DNA of 64,000 nucleotides from Bradyrhizobium sp. (GTDB lineage: Bacteria > Pseudomonadota > Alphaproteobacteria > Rhizobiales > Xanthobacteraceae), in assembly GCA_028290305.1 (NCBI GenBank), contig JAQGKC010000318.1, forward strand, positions 1 to 64,000, in the 5' to 3' direction. The translations under genes were made by a program, and so were the position numbers. The first letter of the stretch is position 1. The number at the start of each line of letters is the position of its first letter. A model generated the notes under the pieces. The model searched no databases and was not told the DNA's origin. It saw nothing but the letters and a program-made list of their open reading frames with translations. Positions 18,461-27,059 of the stretch are shown piece by piece.

Positions 18461-18630
18461 GCCCAACTCGGGTTCACCCGAGTTGGGCATCCAAATCTGT
18501 CGAAGTCGGATATATCCGACTTCGATGGGCGAGGGTTGGGGTGAGGGGGTACGACCTCTCGTTAGGCTGTAACCCCTCACCCGAATTTCTCGCTTCGCGC
18601 GAAATTCGACCTCTCCCAAAGGGAGAGGTA
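18461..18630. repeat. Palindrome-rich dispersed repeat (ccctcaccc / gggagagg family)
   Basis: The 291-base gap between udh and the dehydratase gene holds no gene. It carries a 13-base perfect inverted repeat with a 2-base loop (18461-18488), a 24-base perfect palindrome (18501-18524), gggtgagggg pairing with cccctcaccc, and cctctccc-aaa-gggagagg (18610-18628). The cttcgc and gggagagg parts recur at 32275-32515, so this is a dispersed element, possibly mobile in trans. It could affect the stability of an udh-dehydratase message. Confidence 0.7.
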
Positions 18631-18682
18631 AGAACTAGCACTTCGATCCAGCTCATGGATCAGATTCTAAAGGACACACGAG

Positions 18683-20389
18683 ATGGCTGACGGACTGCGC
18701 AAGGGTTTGACGAGTTATGGCGACGCTGGATTCTCGCTGTTCCTGCGCAAGGCCTTCATCAAGGCGATGGGTTATTCGGACGATGCGTTGAATCGTCCCA
18801 TCGTCGGCATCACCAATACCTACAGCGACTATAATCCCTGCCATGGCAACGTGCCGCAGATCATCGAAGCGGTGAAGCGCGGCGTCATGCTGTCGGGAGC
18901 GATGCCGATGGTGTTTCCGACGATCTCGATCGCGGAGAGTTTTTCGTATCCGACCTCGATGTATCTGCGCAATCTGATGGCGATGGATACCGAGGAGATG
19001 ATCCGCGCCCAGCCGATGGATTCGGTCGTGGTCATCGGCGGCTGCGACAAGACCCTGCCGGCGCAAATCATGGCCGCGGTCAGCGCCGATCTGCCGACGG
19101 TGGTGATCCCGGTAGGGCCGATGGTGGTCGGCCATCACAAGGGCGAAGTGCTGGGCGCCTGCACCGATTGCCGGCGGCTGTGGGGCAAATTCCGCGCCGG
19201 TGAAATCGACGAGGTGGAAATCGAAGCGGTCAACGGCCGTCTCGCGCCCTCCGTGGGTACCTGCATGGTGATGGGCACTGCCTCTACCATGGCCTGCATC
19301 ACCGAGGCGCTGGGCCTGTCGCTGCCGATGAGCGCGACGATTCCCGCGCCGCATGCCGAGCGCTTTCGTTCCGCGGAAGCCAGCGGCAGGGTTGCCGCGG
19401 CGATGGCGGTTTCGAAAGGGCCGCGGCCGAGTGATTTGCTGACGCCGGCAGCGTTCCGAAACGCACAGGTGGTATTGCAGGCGATCGGTGGATCGACCAA
19501 CGGCCTCATTCATTTGACGGCGATCGCCAACCGCACCGAACATCGCATTGATCTCGCGGCCTTCGACAAGCTCGGCCGCGAAGTGCCGGTGCTGATCGAT
19601 CTGAAGCCATCCGGCGAGCACTACATGGAGCACTTCCATCATGCCGGTGGCGTGCCGAAACTGATGGCGCAGCTCGGCGACCTGATCGACCTCGATGCCC
19701 GGACCATCACGGGCGCCACGCTGCGCGACGTCGTCGCCGGCGCTGAGGATGTACCGGGGCAGGATGCGATCCGTCCACGTACCAGTCCGATCAAGCCGGA
19801 AGGTGCGATGGCGGTGCTGCATGGCAATCTTGCGCCGCGCGGCGCCGTGATCAAGCATTCGGCGGCGAGCCCAAAACTGCTGCAGCACACCGGCCGTGCC
19901 GTGGTGTTCGAATCCGTGGAAGACATGACGCTGCGGGTCGACGATCCCCATCTCGACGTCAATGCCGACGACGTGCTGGTGCTGCGCAACGCGGGACCCA
20001 AGGGCGCGCCGGGCATGCCGGAAGCCGGCTATCTGCCGATCCCGATGAAGCTGGCGCGCGGCGGCGTCAAGGACATGGTGCGGATTTCCGACGCACGGAT
20101 GAGCGGCACCGCGTTCGGCACCATCGTGCTGCACATCACGCCGGAATCCGCGGTGGGCGGTCCGCTGGCGCTGGTGAAGAACGGCGACATGATCCGGCTC
20201 GATGTCGCCAAGCGAAGCATCGATCTGCTGGTTGATGCCGCCGAGTTCGAGAAGCGCCGCGCGGCGCTGAAGCCTGCGACAACCCCGGACTGGGCGAAGC
20301 GCGGTTATGCGCATCTGTTCAACGAGACCATCTTGCAGGCCGACGAAGGCTGCGATTTCGATTTCATGCGCGGCAAGGGAAAAGGGTAG
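18683..20389 (+). CDS. IlvD/Edd-family sugar-acid dehydratase
   Basis: A 568-residue iron-sulfur dehydratase. Three conserved cysteines are visible: C53 (NPCHGN), C120 (IGGCDKT, followed by the conserved lysine K122) and C193 (GTCMVMGTAST). This pattern matches the [2Fe-2S] branch that includes L-arabinonate and D-xylonate dehydratases. A true IlvD of branched-chain amino acid synthesis is less likely, given uronate dehydrogenase upstream and a TRAP transporter downstream. The likely reaction is dehydration of an aldonate or aldarate to a 2-keto-3-deoxy acid. AAGGAC precedes the ATG. Substrate not determined. Confidence 0.85.
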   Translation: MADGLRKGLTSYGDAGFSLFLRKAFIKAMGYSDDALNRPIVGITNTYSDYNPCHGNVPQIIEAVKRGVMLSGAMPMVFPTISIAESFSYPTSMYLRNLMAMDTEEMIRAQPMDSVVVIGGCDKTLPAQIMAAVSADLPTVVIPVGPMVVGHHKGEVLGACTDCRRLWGKFRAGEIDEVEIEAVNGRLAPSVGTCMVMGTASTMACITEALGLSLPMSATIPAPHAERFRSAEASGRVAAAMAVSKGPRPSDLLTPAAFRNAQVVLQAIGGSTNGLIHLTAIANRTEHRIDLAAFDKLGREVPVLIDLKPSGEHYMEHFHHAGGVPKLMAQLGDLIDLDARTITGATLRDVVAGAEDVPGQDAIRPRTSPIKPEGAMAVLHGNLAPRGAVIKHSAASPKLLQHTGRAVVFESVEDMTLRVDDPHLDVNADDVLVLRNAGPKGAPGMPEAGYLPIPMKLARGGVKDMVRISDARMSGTAFGTIVLHITPESAVGGPLALVKNGDMIRLDVAKRSIDLLVDAAEFEKRRAALKPATTPDWAKRGYAHLFNETILQADEGCDFDFMRGKGKG

Positions 20390-20467
20390 CGACAACCACC
20401 CGTTGTTCGATTGACAATCCCGTGACCCCGATGGGATGATCGAACAAAATTAAAACAGGGGGAAACG

Positions 20468-21469
20468 ATGCATAATCCGGCCAGGAGGATGGGCGGCGTC
20501 ATTGCCGCTCTAGCGATGCTGTTTGCCTTTGGCGCCAGCGCGCAGGAAGTCAAACATTATCGCTTCGCCTACGACCAGCCCCGCAACACCGGCTATTCGG
20601 TCGCCGGCGATTTGTTCGCCGACAAGCTCAAGGAATTGAGCAAGGGTACGATGATCATCGATCAGTATCCCGGCGCGCAGCTCGGGCAGGAGCCGCAGCT
20701 GTTGCAACTGGTGAAATCCGGTGACATCGAATTCGCGATTATTTCGTCGGCCAACACGGCGACAATCTCTCCGCAGGCCGGCGTGATGTCACTGCATTTC
20801 CTGTTCCGCGATGATGCCCATGTGGTCAAGGCGCTCGCCGATCCCGGGGTGTTCGAGGCGATCAAGACCATGATCGACGAGACCACGCAGGGCCTGCATG
20901 TGATCGCGACCGGCTCGCAGGGCGTGCGGCATATGTACAGCAAGAAGGAAATCCACAACGCCGGTGACATCAAGGGACTGAAGGTCCGCGTCCAGGCCAC
21001 CGCCACCGAGGACACCATGTTCCCGGCTTACGGCGCGCAGACCGTGCATATGCCGTTCGGCAGCGTCTACACCTCGCTGCAGACCGGCGTGGTCGACGTC
21101 GCCGAGAACAGCATCAATGTCTATCTCGTTAACAAGCATTACGAGGTCGCGCCGGTGTTATCGATCACCGAGCATGAGGCCAACAATGCGCTGGTGTTTG
21201 TCAGTGACAAGCTATGGCAGAGCCTCTCGGCTGAACAGAAGCAGTGGGTCATGACAGCCGCCGCGGAGATCAGCAACAAGGAGCCGGCGAAAGCATTCGA
21301 ACTGGAAATGACGGCGGCCACCAAGCTGAAATCGTTCGGCGTCAAGATCGTCGATAACGTCGACAAGAAGAGCTTCACCGCAATCGCCGATCTCTATCTC
21401 GACAAGCTCGCCAAGGAACTCGGTCCGCACGCGGAGAAGATCAAGAATTTAATTCGGGCGATCAACTAG
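20468..21469 (+). CDS. TRAP transporter substrate-binding protein (DctP family)
   Basis: A 333-residue periplasmic binding protein with a signal peptide ending near GASAQ-EVKHYRF. The DctP features are intact, including the segment GLKVRVQATATEDTMF with the arginine that clamps the substrate carboxylate, and the AENSINVYL region. It binds an organic or sugar acid and hands it to the DctQM permease encoded downstream. AGGGGGAAAC lies just before the ATG. The uronate/aldarate genes upstream suggest a hexuronate or aldarate as ligand (inference). Confidence 0.93.
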   Translation: MHNPARRMGGVIAALAMLFAFGASAQEVKHYRFAYDQPRNTGYSVAGDLFADKLKELSKGTMIIDQYPGAQLGQEPQLLQLVKSGDIEFAIISSANTATISPQAGVMSLHFLFRDDAHVVKALADPGVFEAIKTMIDETTQGLHVIATGSQGVRHMYSKKEIHNAGDIKGLKVRVQATATEDTMFPAYGAQTVHMPFGSVYTSLQTGVVDVAENSINVYLVNKHYEVAPVLSITEHEANNALVFVSDKLWQSLSAEQKQWVMTAAAEISNKEPAKAFELEMTAATKLKSFGVKIVDNVDKKSFTAIADLYLDKLAKELGPHAEKIKNLIRAIN

Positions 21470-21488
21470 GCCAGCGAAGATGACCGTA

Positions 21489-21606
21489 TCGTCATGCCCG
21501 GCCTTGTGCCAGGCATCCACGTCTTCCTTCAAGTTGCACAAAAAAGTCGTTGATGGCCGGGACATCTAGCGCGAAGACGCGCTTCGCGCTTCTGCCCGGC
21601 CATGAC
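21489..21606. repeat. Palindromic repeat (catggccgggcttgt family)
   Basis: Between dctP and dctQ. An imperfect hairpin (21494-21516, atgcccggc / gccaggcat, loop cttgt) is followed by a 9-base perfect stem agcgcgaag-acgcg-cttcgcgct (21569-21591) and gcccggccatgacg at the right end. The first hairpin matches the one at 40013-40035, so this is a dispersed family. Its place inside a transporter operon may tune the ratio of binding protein to permease. Confidence 0.6.
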
Positions 21607-21655
21607 GCAAGATCGGGACGACGACAAAGTTTGATCCGGGATGACGGAGAGCTTG

Positions 21656-22240
21656 ATGCCCATCGCCGACAAACTGGTCCTGCAACGGCAGCATCATCTG
21701 AAATGGCGGTCGCTCGACCGGCTCGAACTGGTCCTGATGATCGTCTGTGGCATCCTCTGTTTGGGATTTTCGCTCTCGGTGGCGTTCGACATCCTCACCC
21801 GCACCATCGGCCATCCCTGGCTCTGGTTGCAGGAGGTCACCTCCACCCTGTTCATCTATGCAATTTTCATCGGCGCAGCCGTCGCTACTCGCCGCAACGA
21901 TCATCTGTACCTGACCGCGATTTCCGACGCGTTGCACGGTACTCCGCGCCTGATCGTCGAGGTCATCATCCGGATTGTCGTCCTTGGTGTTGCGTTCTGT
22001 CTGATCTGGTTCGGATATCTCAACTACCTCAGGGGTTTCGGCAGCTTTCGGCTGCCGTCAGGCACGCCGATCGCTTCGCTCTATGCGGTGATTCCCCTTT
22101 CCGGCGTGTTGGTCGCGCTGTTTACGATCGAGCAACTGGTCAATGGCCTTCGCAACGGATTTGACCATCCCGAGCCGCCGGACGACGACCTTCCGATTCC
22201 GCCCGTTGGCACCACTGTCCAGACCAGGGCGCGACCGTGA
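21656..22240 (+). CDS. TRAP transporter small permease (DctQ family)
   Basis: A 194-residue membrane protein with four hydrophobic segments, beginning LDRLELVLMIVCGILCLGFSL, the usual size and layout of DctQ. ATG 21656 was preferred over 21641 because GGAGA lies 5 bases before it. It forms the permease with DctM. Its stop overlaps the GTG of dctM by four bases, showing translational coupling. Confidence 0.9.
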   Translation: MPIADKLVLQRQHHLKWRSLDRLELVLMIVCGILCLGFSLSVAFDILTRTIGHPWLWLQEVTSTLFIYAIFIGAAVATRRNDHLYLTAISDALHGTPRLIVEVIIRIVVLGVAFCLIWFGYLNYLRGFGSFRLPSGTPIASLYAVIPLSGVLVALFTIEQLVNGLRNGFDHPEPPDDDLPIPPVGTTVQTRARP

Positions 22241-23577
22241 GCGCGCCGGTTATCCTGGCGCTGATGTCGTTCTGCTTTTTGTTTTTCGGCTATCTCGGCG
22301 TGCCCGTGCCATTTTCCTTGATGGCGGGTGTCTTCGTGGGCGCGATACTGGCGGACGTTTCGCTCGCCGCCATTATCCAGAAAATCTTCGATGGCGTCGA
22401 TTCCGAAGCGCTGCTGGCGATCCCGTTTTTCCTTCTGGTCGGCGAGCTCATGAGTTCGGCGAATGTCGTGGTGCGGATCGCCAATCTGTCATTGTCGCTG
22501 GTCGGGCACATCAGGGGCGGGCTGTCGCAGGTCGTGGTCGTCTTCAGCATGTTCTTCTCGGAGATGTCGGGGTCGACCACCGCCGACGTCGCCGTCATGA
22601 GCCGCGCGCTGGGCGGCCCGATGAAGCGCGAAGGCTACAGCCCCGCCTTCATCGCGGCGATCATCGCGTCCGCGTCCACCATCGCGGCGCTGGTGCCGCC
22701 GAGCATCACCGCCGTGGTCTATGGCGCGGTCGGCAATGTCTCGATCGCCGGGCTGTTCATGGCGGGTGTGGTGCCCGGTTTGATGATCGGCTTCGGCCTG
22801 ATGATCTATTGCTATTTCTTCGGGCCCTCCGGCATGCGCAAGCCGCGCGCGCCGATGCGTCAGGTGGTTTTCGCAGCCGGCGATGCCGCGCTTCCGCTGA
22901 TGATCCCCGTGATCCTGCTCGGCGGCATTCTCACCGGCTGGTTCACTCCGACGGAGGCCGGGGTCGTCGCGGTTGTTTATATCATCGCGGTGGTGATCCC
23001 CGCGCTCAACCGCGGGCACTTGCGGAAAATTCCCTATGATTTCTGCCTGGCCGGGCTGATCTTCTCGCTGCCCCTGATCACCATCGGCGCCGCCAATGCC
23101 TTCGGCTGGATGCTGGCCTATCTGCGTGGCGCCATCGTGATCGCCGACTGGATTACCTCGATTGCCGGCAACAATCCGCAATACATGATGCTGTTGCTGG
23201 TGCTGCTGTTCACCGTCGTCGGCGATTTCATCGAACCGGTGCCGACCATCATCATCTTTATGCCGCTGGTGAATGCGCTCACGCAGGCAGGCGACATCAA
23301 CGGCGTGCATATGGGTGTGGTGCTGATCGCGACACTGGCGTTTGGATTGATCACGCCGCCCTACGGGCTGGTGCTGCTGATGGCGTCGAAATTCGTCGGC
23401 GTCAGTTTCGGCAAGGCGCTGCGCGCGGCGTTGCCGATCTATGTGGTGTTCCTGGTAACGATCTGCTTCACGATCTATTTCCCGAAGGTGGTGCTGTGGC
23501 TGCCGAAGCAGATGATTCCGGAATCGGTCGGCTGCTTCAAGTCGCCGGCGGGGACCGGATATATTTGTCCGAATTGA
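22237..23577 (+). CDS. TRAP transporter large permease (DctM family)
   Basis: A 446-residue inner-membrane protein with about twelve hydrophobic segments, starting at GTG 22237 overlapping dctQ. Family markers include MSGSTTADVAVMSRALGGPMKREGY and PPSITAVVYG, and the second half carries a FIEPVPTIIIFMP stretch. It uses the sodium gradient to carry the ligand captured by the DctP protein. It ends the operon; a hairpin-like repeat follows 26 bases later. Confidence 0.95.
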   Translation: MSAPVILALMSFCFLFFGYLGVPVPFSLMAGVFVGAILADVSLAAIIQKIFDGVDSEALLAIPFFLLVGELMSSANVVVRIANLSLSLVGHIRGGLSQVVVVFSMFFSEMSGSTTADVAVMSRALGGPMKREGYSPAFIAAIIASASTIAALVPPSITAVVYGAVGNVSIAGLFMAGVVPGLMIGFGLMIYCYFFGPSGMRKPRAPMRQVVFAAGDAALPLMIPVILLGGILTGWFTPTEAGVVAVVYIIAVVIPALNRGHLRKIPYDFCLAGLIFSLPLITIGAANAFGWMLAYLRGAIVIADWITSIAGNNPQYMMLLLVLLFTVVGDFIEPVPTIIIFMPLVNALTQAGDINGVHMGVVLIATLAFGLITPPYGLVLLMASKFVGVSFGKALRAALPIYVVFLVTICFTIYFPKVVLWLPKQMIPESVGCFKSPAGTGYICPN

Positions 23578-23602
23578 ATCCGTTGCTTACAACAGAACCA
23601 AC

Positions 23603-23628
23603 GTCGTCCCCGCGTTCGCGTGGACGAC
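23603..23628. repeat. Short palindrome after the TRAP operon
   Basis: gtcgtcc and ggacgac enclose cgcgttcgcg, giving a strong hairpin without a T run. It resembles the hairpins at 16376 and 16472 and lies between convergent dctM and the enoyl-CoA hydratase gene, where it could end transcription from either side. Confidence 0.55.
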
Positions 23629-23642
23629 AACTGTCTTACCCG

Positions 23643-24449
23643 CTACTTCCCCTTGCTCGTGAACTTCTTCACCGCGACACGGAATTCATCTGTGTGCATG
23701 CAGTCGATGATGGCGTCTCGTTCGGCGTCGAGCTGCGCTTCGATCGGCGTCACAGGCGCGCGGTGGATCAGCGCTTTGGTTGCCGCCAGCGCCGCCGGCG
23801 CGTTTTGCGCCAGACGATGCGCCAGTTCGCGGGTCGCCGCTTTCAGTTCAACCGCGGGGACGATTTTGGCGACCAGACCCCAGGCATGAGCCTGGGCCGC
23901 CGAAAAGCTGTCCTCGGCGAGATAGATCTGCATGGCGCGCCGCGTGCCGACGCTGGCGACCACGCCGACAGTGCCGCCGCCGTCAGGCGATACGCCGAGC
24001 TTGGCGTAGGCCGGAGTGAAGCGGGCGTCTTCCGCTGATATGCAGAGGTCCGCCACGAAGGCGAGCGAGAGCCCGGCGCCGGCGGCCGAGCCGTGCACGC
24101 TGGCGAGCACGATTTTCGGCATCCGCCGCAGCGTCGTGATGAAGGCGTGGTAATGCAGCAGCAGCTCTCCGACCACGGGGGCAATGTTGTCAGCGGCGGC
24201 GGCAGCGCCGATTGTTTGCAGATCGCCGCCGCCACAGAACGCGCGGCCTTCGCCGTCGATGACGAGCACACGGATATCGTCTGACGCCTCGACCTCCGCG
24301 CTGAGCTGCTCGAGTTTCTTCGCGATCGAAAGATCGATCGAGTTGAAGCTGGCCGGCCGGTTGAGCGTGATGGTGGCGATCGGGCCCTCGAGCCGGAGCA
24401 GCGCCGGATCGTCGGGAAGGGCGGTGGTGGCGTGATCGGGTGTCGGCAT
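23643..24449 (-). CDS. Enoyl-CoA hydratase/isomerase family protein
   Basis: A 268-residue crotonase-fold protein. The oxyanion-hole motifs are seen: GRAFCGGGDL in the first half and HGSAAGAGLSLAFVADL in the second, followed by FTPAYAKLGVSPDGGG. The glycine-rich DGGG and Asp/Pro-rich active site fit a hydratase or isomerase of fatty or aromatic acyl-CoA. ATG complementary to 24447-24449 was taken; the longer open frame has no family-like sequence. It is divergent from a benzoate-type P450, so a role in aromatic acid breakdown is possible but not shown. Confidence 0.88.
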   Translation of the reverse strand: MPTPDHATTALPDDPALLRLEGPIATITLNRPASFNSIDLSIAKKLEQLSAEVEASDDIRVLVIDGEGRAFCGGGDLQTIGAAAAADNIAPVVGELLLHYHAFITTLRRMPKIVLASVHGSAAGAGLSLAFVADLCISAEDARFTPAYAKLGVSPDGGGTVGVVASVGTRRAMQIYLAEDSFSAAQAHAWGLVAKIVPAVELKAATRELAHRLAQNAPAALAATKALIHRAPVTPIEAQLDAERDAIIDCMHTDEFRVAVKKFTSKGK

Positions 24450-24595
24450 CTGGAAAAGGCCCGGTGTCGTGGAGCTTGGCGGGCATTTAAATAGCAGAAG
24501 GCAAGAGGTGACAATCCCCGGCGAAGTCTGCAAAATGCGGACAAGCGGCCGAGCGGATCACCGCATTGCAACAGCCGGCAACGGGAGTAGGCGTC

Positions 24596-25798
24596 GTGAG
24601 CGATCAAACAACCTTGAGCCGTCCGGTCTCCACCATCGATCCGTTTTCGCACGGGTTCCTGCGCGATCCCTACCCGCATCACGAGGCGTTGCGTGAGGCG
24701 GGGCCTGTGGTGTGGCTCGAGCAATACGGGATATGGACAATGGCCCGGCATCAGGAGGTCCGCGATGCGCTGACCGATTGGCAGACCTATTGTTCGTCGG
24801 CCGGCGTCGGCTTGAGCGACTTCCGGAAGGAACCGCCGTGGCGTCCGCCCAGCATCATTCTGGAAGCCGATCCGCCGTTGCATACCCGCACCCGCGCGGT
24901 GCTGACGCGCATCCTGTCGCCGGCAGCCATCAAGATCTTGCGGGAAACGTTCGAACGAGAGGCGGAATTGCTGGTCGCGCGACTGGTCGAGCAGCGCGAA
25001 TTCGACGGCGTCAAAGACCTGGCGGAGGCCTATCCGCTGAAGGTGTTTCCGGACGCGGTAGGACTTTCCGAAGAAGGCCGTGAGAACCTGCTGCCATACG
25101 GCAGCATGGTGTTCAATTCGTTCGGCCCGCGCAACGACCTGTTTGATCAGGCGATGGCCAACGCCGGTCCGGTCCGCGACTGGATCATGTCAAAATGCAG
25201 CCGCGCGGCGCTGGCGCCGGGTGGGCTCGGCATGCAGATTTTTGAAGCCGTCGATGCCGGTGAGTTGGCGGAGGACGAAGCCGGCATGCTGGTGCGTTCG
25301 TTTCTTTCGGCCGGTATCGATACCACGGTCTACGGGCTCGGTAATGCGCTGCACTGCTTTGTCAGTTACCCCGAGCAATGGCGCACTCTTCGTGAAAACC
25401 CGGCCCTCATCCGCGGCGCCTTCGAAGAGGTGTTGCGCTTTGAAGCGCCGGTGCAGACCTTCTTCCGCACCACCACCAAGGCGGTTGACGTCTCCGGCGT
25501 GGCGATAGGCGATGGCGAGAAGGTGCTGCTGTTTCTCGCCTCCGCCAACCGCGACCCGCGCCGTTGGGATAAACCTGACACGTTCGATGTCCGGCGCCGC
25601 GCGACCGGGCATATGACCTTCGGTACCGGCATTCATGGCTGCGTCGGGCAGGCCGTGGCGCGGCTCGAAAGCGAGGCGATTTTTGCCGCGCTCGCCAAGC
25701 GAGTTGCGTCGTTCGAACTGACAGGCAAACCCACGCTGCGGCTGAACAATACGCTGCGCGGGCTCGATACCCTGCCGCTTCGCATCGTTCCGGCCTGA
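24596..25798 (+). CDS. Cytochrome P450 of the CYP199 type (para-substituted benzoate oxidation)
   Basis: A 400-residue soluble P450. GTG 24596 is chosen because CGGGAG lies 8 bases before it. The I-helix acid-alcohol pair is D242-T243 (AGIDTTV), the ExxR is in FEEVLRF, and the haem cysteine is C349 (FGTGIHGCVGQ). Segments such as CSSAGVGLSDF and PVQTFFRTTT follow CYP199A2/A4 of Rhodopseudomonas as I remember them. Residues R83, S86, R234, S235 and S238 correspond to the CYP199A4 residues that hold the benzoate carboxylate. It probably hydroxylates or O-demethylates 4-substituted benzoates. Its reductase follows 4 bases later; its [2Fe-2S] ferredoxin is not in the window. Confidence 0.88.
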   Translation: MSDQTTLSRPVSTIDPFSHGFLRDPYPHHEALREAGPVVWLEQYGIWTMARHQEVRDALTDWQTYCSSAGVGLSDFRKEPPWRPPSIILEADPPLHTRTRAVLTRILSPAAIKILRETFEREAELLVARLVEQREFDGVKDLAEAYPLKVFPDAVGLSEEGRENLLPYGSMVFNSFGPRNDLFDQAMANAGPVRDWIMSKCSRAALAPGGLGMQIFEAVDAGELAEDEAGMLVRSFLSAGIDTTVYGLGNALHCFVSYPEQWRTLRENPALIRGAFEEVLRFEAPVQTFFRTTTKAVDVSGVAIGDGEKVLLFLASANRDPRRWDKPDTFDVRRRATGHMTFGTGIHGCVGQAVARLESEAIFAALAKRVASFELTGKPTLRLNNTLRGLDTLPLRIVPA

Positions 25799-25802
25799 CC
25801 AG

Positions 25803-27023
25803 ATGACGCAGGGACCAGTTCTGATCGTCGGCGCGGGCCATGCGGGTTTCCAGCTCGCGGCATCGCTGCGGCAACATGGCTATAGCGAACGCATCGGCCT
25901 TGTTAACGACGAGGCTCATCTGCCGTATCAGCGGCCGCCTCTGTCCAAGGCCTATCTGAAAGGCGGCGGCGGTCCGGATAGCCTGATGTTTCGTCCGGAC
26001 AAGTTTTACCGCGAACAGAATATCGAACTGATCGCCGACCGCGTCGTCTCCATCGATCGCGGTACGCGCCGGCTGCTGCTCGCATCGGGCGCGTCGCTCG
26101 ATTACGGGCAACTGGTGCTGGCCACCGGCGCGCGCAATCGCCTGCTCGATATCCCCAACGCCAATCTCGAAGACGTGCGCTACCTGCGAACGCTGGACGA
26201 AAGCGAGGCGTTGCGGCAGCGGATCGCGTCGGGTCAACGCGTCGTTGTCATCGGTGCAGGGTTCATCGGTCTGGAATTCGCCGCTACCGCGCGAGCCAAG
26301 GGTCTTGAGGTGGATGTGCTGGAACTCGGCGCGCGCGTCATGGCGCGGGCGGTGACCACGGAAATCTCGGAATTTTTTCAAAACAGGCACACCGCGGCGG
26401 GCATTCGCATTCATCTCGGCGTGCAGGCCACCAGTATCGAAAGCGATGGAGCGAAGGTGACCGGTGTCAGCCTCAGCGACGGACGGCACGTGCCGGCCGA
26501 TCTTGTCGTGGTCGGCGTCGGTGTCTTGCCCAATGTCGAACTGGCTGATGAAGCCGGCCTGCCGGTCGCGGCCGGAATCATCGTCAACGAGCAATTGCTG
26601 ACGTCGGATCCTGACATCTCCGCGATCGGCGACTGCGCGCTGTTCGCAAGTCCGCGCTTCGGCGCGTCGCTGCGGCTGGAGTCCGTGCAGAACGCCACCG
26701 ATCACGCGCGCTGTGTTGCGGCGCGGCTGACCGGCGATGCGAAAACCTATGATGGCCTGCCATGGTTCTGGAGCGATCAGGGCCCCGACAAGCTTCAGAT
26801 CGCAGGCCTGACCACGGGATACGATCACGTCGTGGTGCGCGGCGATCGTGGCGAGGGATCGTTCTCGGCATTCTGCTACAAATCCGGACAACTCGTTGGA
26901 GTCGAGTCGATCAACCGCGCCGGGGATCACGTGTTTGGTCGCCGCATCCTCGCCATGAACCGGTCGATCGAACCGGAACAGGCGGCGGATACCAGCTTCG
27001 ATTTGAAGGGCGCGCTGGGTTAG
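25803..27023 (+). CDS. NAD(P)H-dependent ferredoxin reductase, palustrisredoxin-reductase type
   Basis: A 406-residue flavoprotein with FAD motif VGAGHAGF at the N-terminus, an NADH-binding fold IGAGFIGLEFAA near residue 155 and a second FAD contact AIGDCALF. The sequence, including YQRPPLSKAYLK and FWSDQG, follows palustrisredoxin reductase (PuR) of Rhodopseudomonas palustris, the partner of CYP199A enzymes. It would pass electrons from NADH to a [2Fe-2S] ferredoxin and then to the P450 encoded directly upstream. The gene pair is almost fused (4-base gap), so both proteins are made together. Confidence 0.9.
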   Translation: MTQGPVLIVGAGHAGFQLAASLRQHGYSERIGLVNDEAHLPYQRPPLSKAYLKGGGGPDSLMFRPDKFYREQNIELIADRVVSIDRGTRRLLLASGASLDYGQLVLATGARNRLLDIPNANLEDVRYLRTLDESEALRQRIASGQRVVVIGAGFIGLEFAATARAKGLEVDVLELGARVMARAVTTEISEFFQNRHTAAGIRIHLGVQATSIESDGAKVTGVSLSDGRHVPADLVVVGVGVLPNVELADEAGLPVAAGIIVNEQLLTSDPDISAIGDCALFASPRFGASLRLESVQNATDHARCVAARLTGDAKTYDGLPWFWSDQGPDKLQIAGLTTGYDHVVVRGDRGEGSFSAFCYKSGQLVGVESINRAGDHVFGRRILAMNRSIEPEQAADTSFDLKGALG

Positions 27024-27059
27024 GCTGCTTTTTCTCGCCGGGACGACCCGGGGAGATGT

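Noticed and set aside
18653..20395. A 580-codon open frame antisense to the IlvD/Edd dehydratase gene
   Set aside because: No recognisable motif; the plus-strand gene has the conserved cysteines and normal length.
24535..24566. Imperfect inverted repeat atgcgg / ccgcat between enoyl-CoA hydratase and P450 genes
   Set aside because: The arms are only six bases with uneven flanks; such matches are common in GC-rich sequence, so no operator is claimed.
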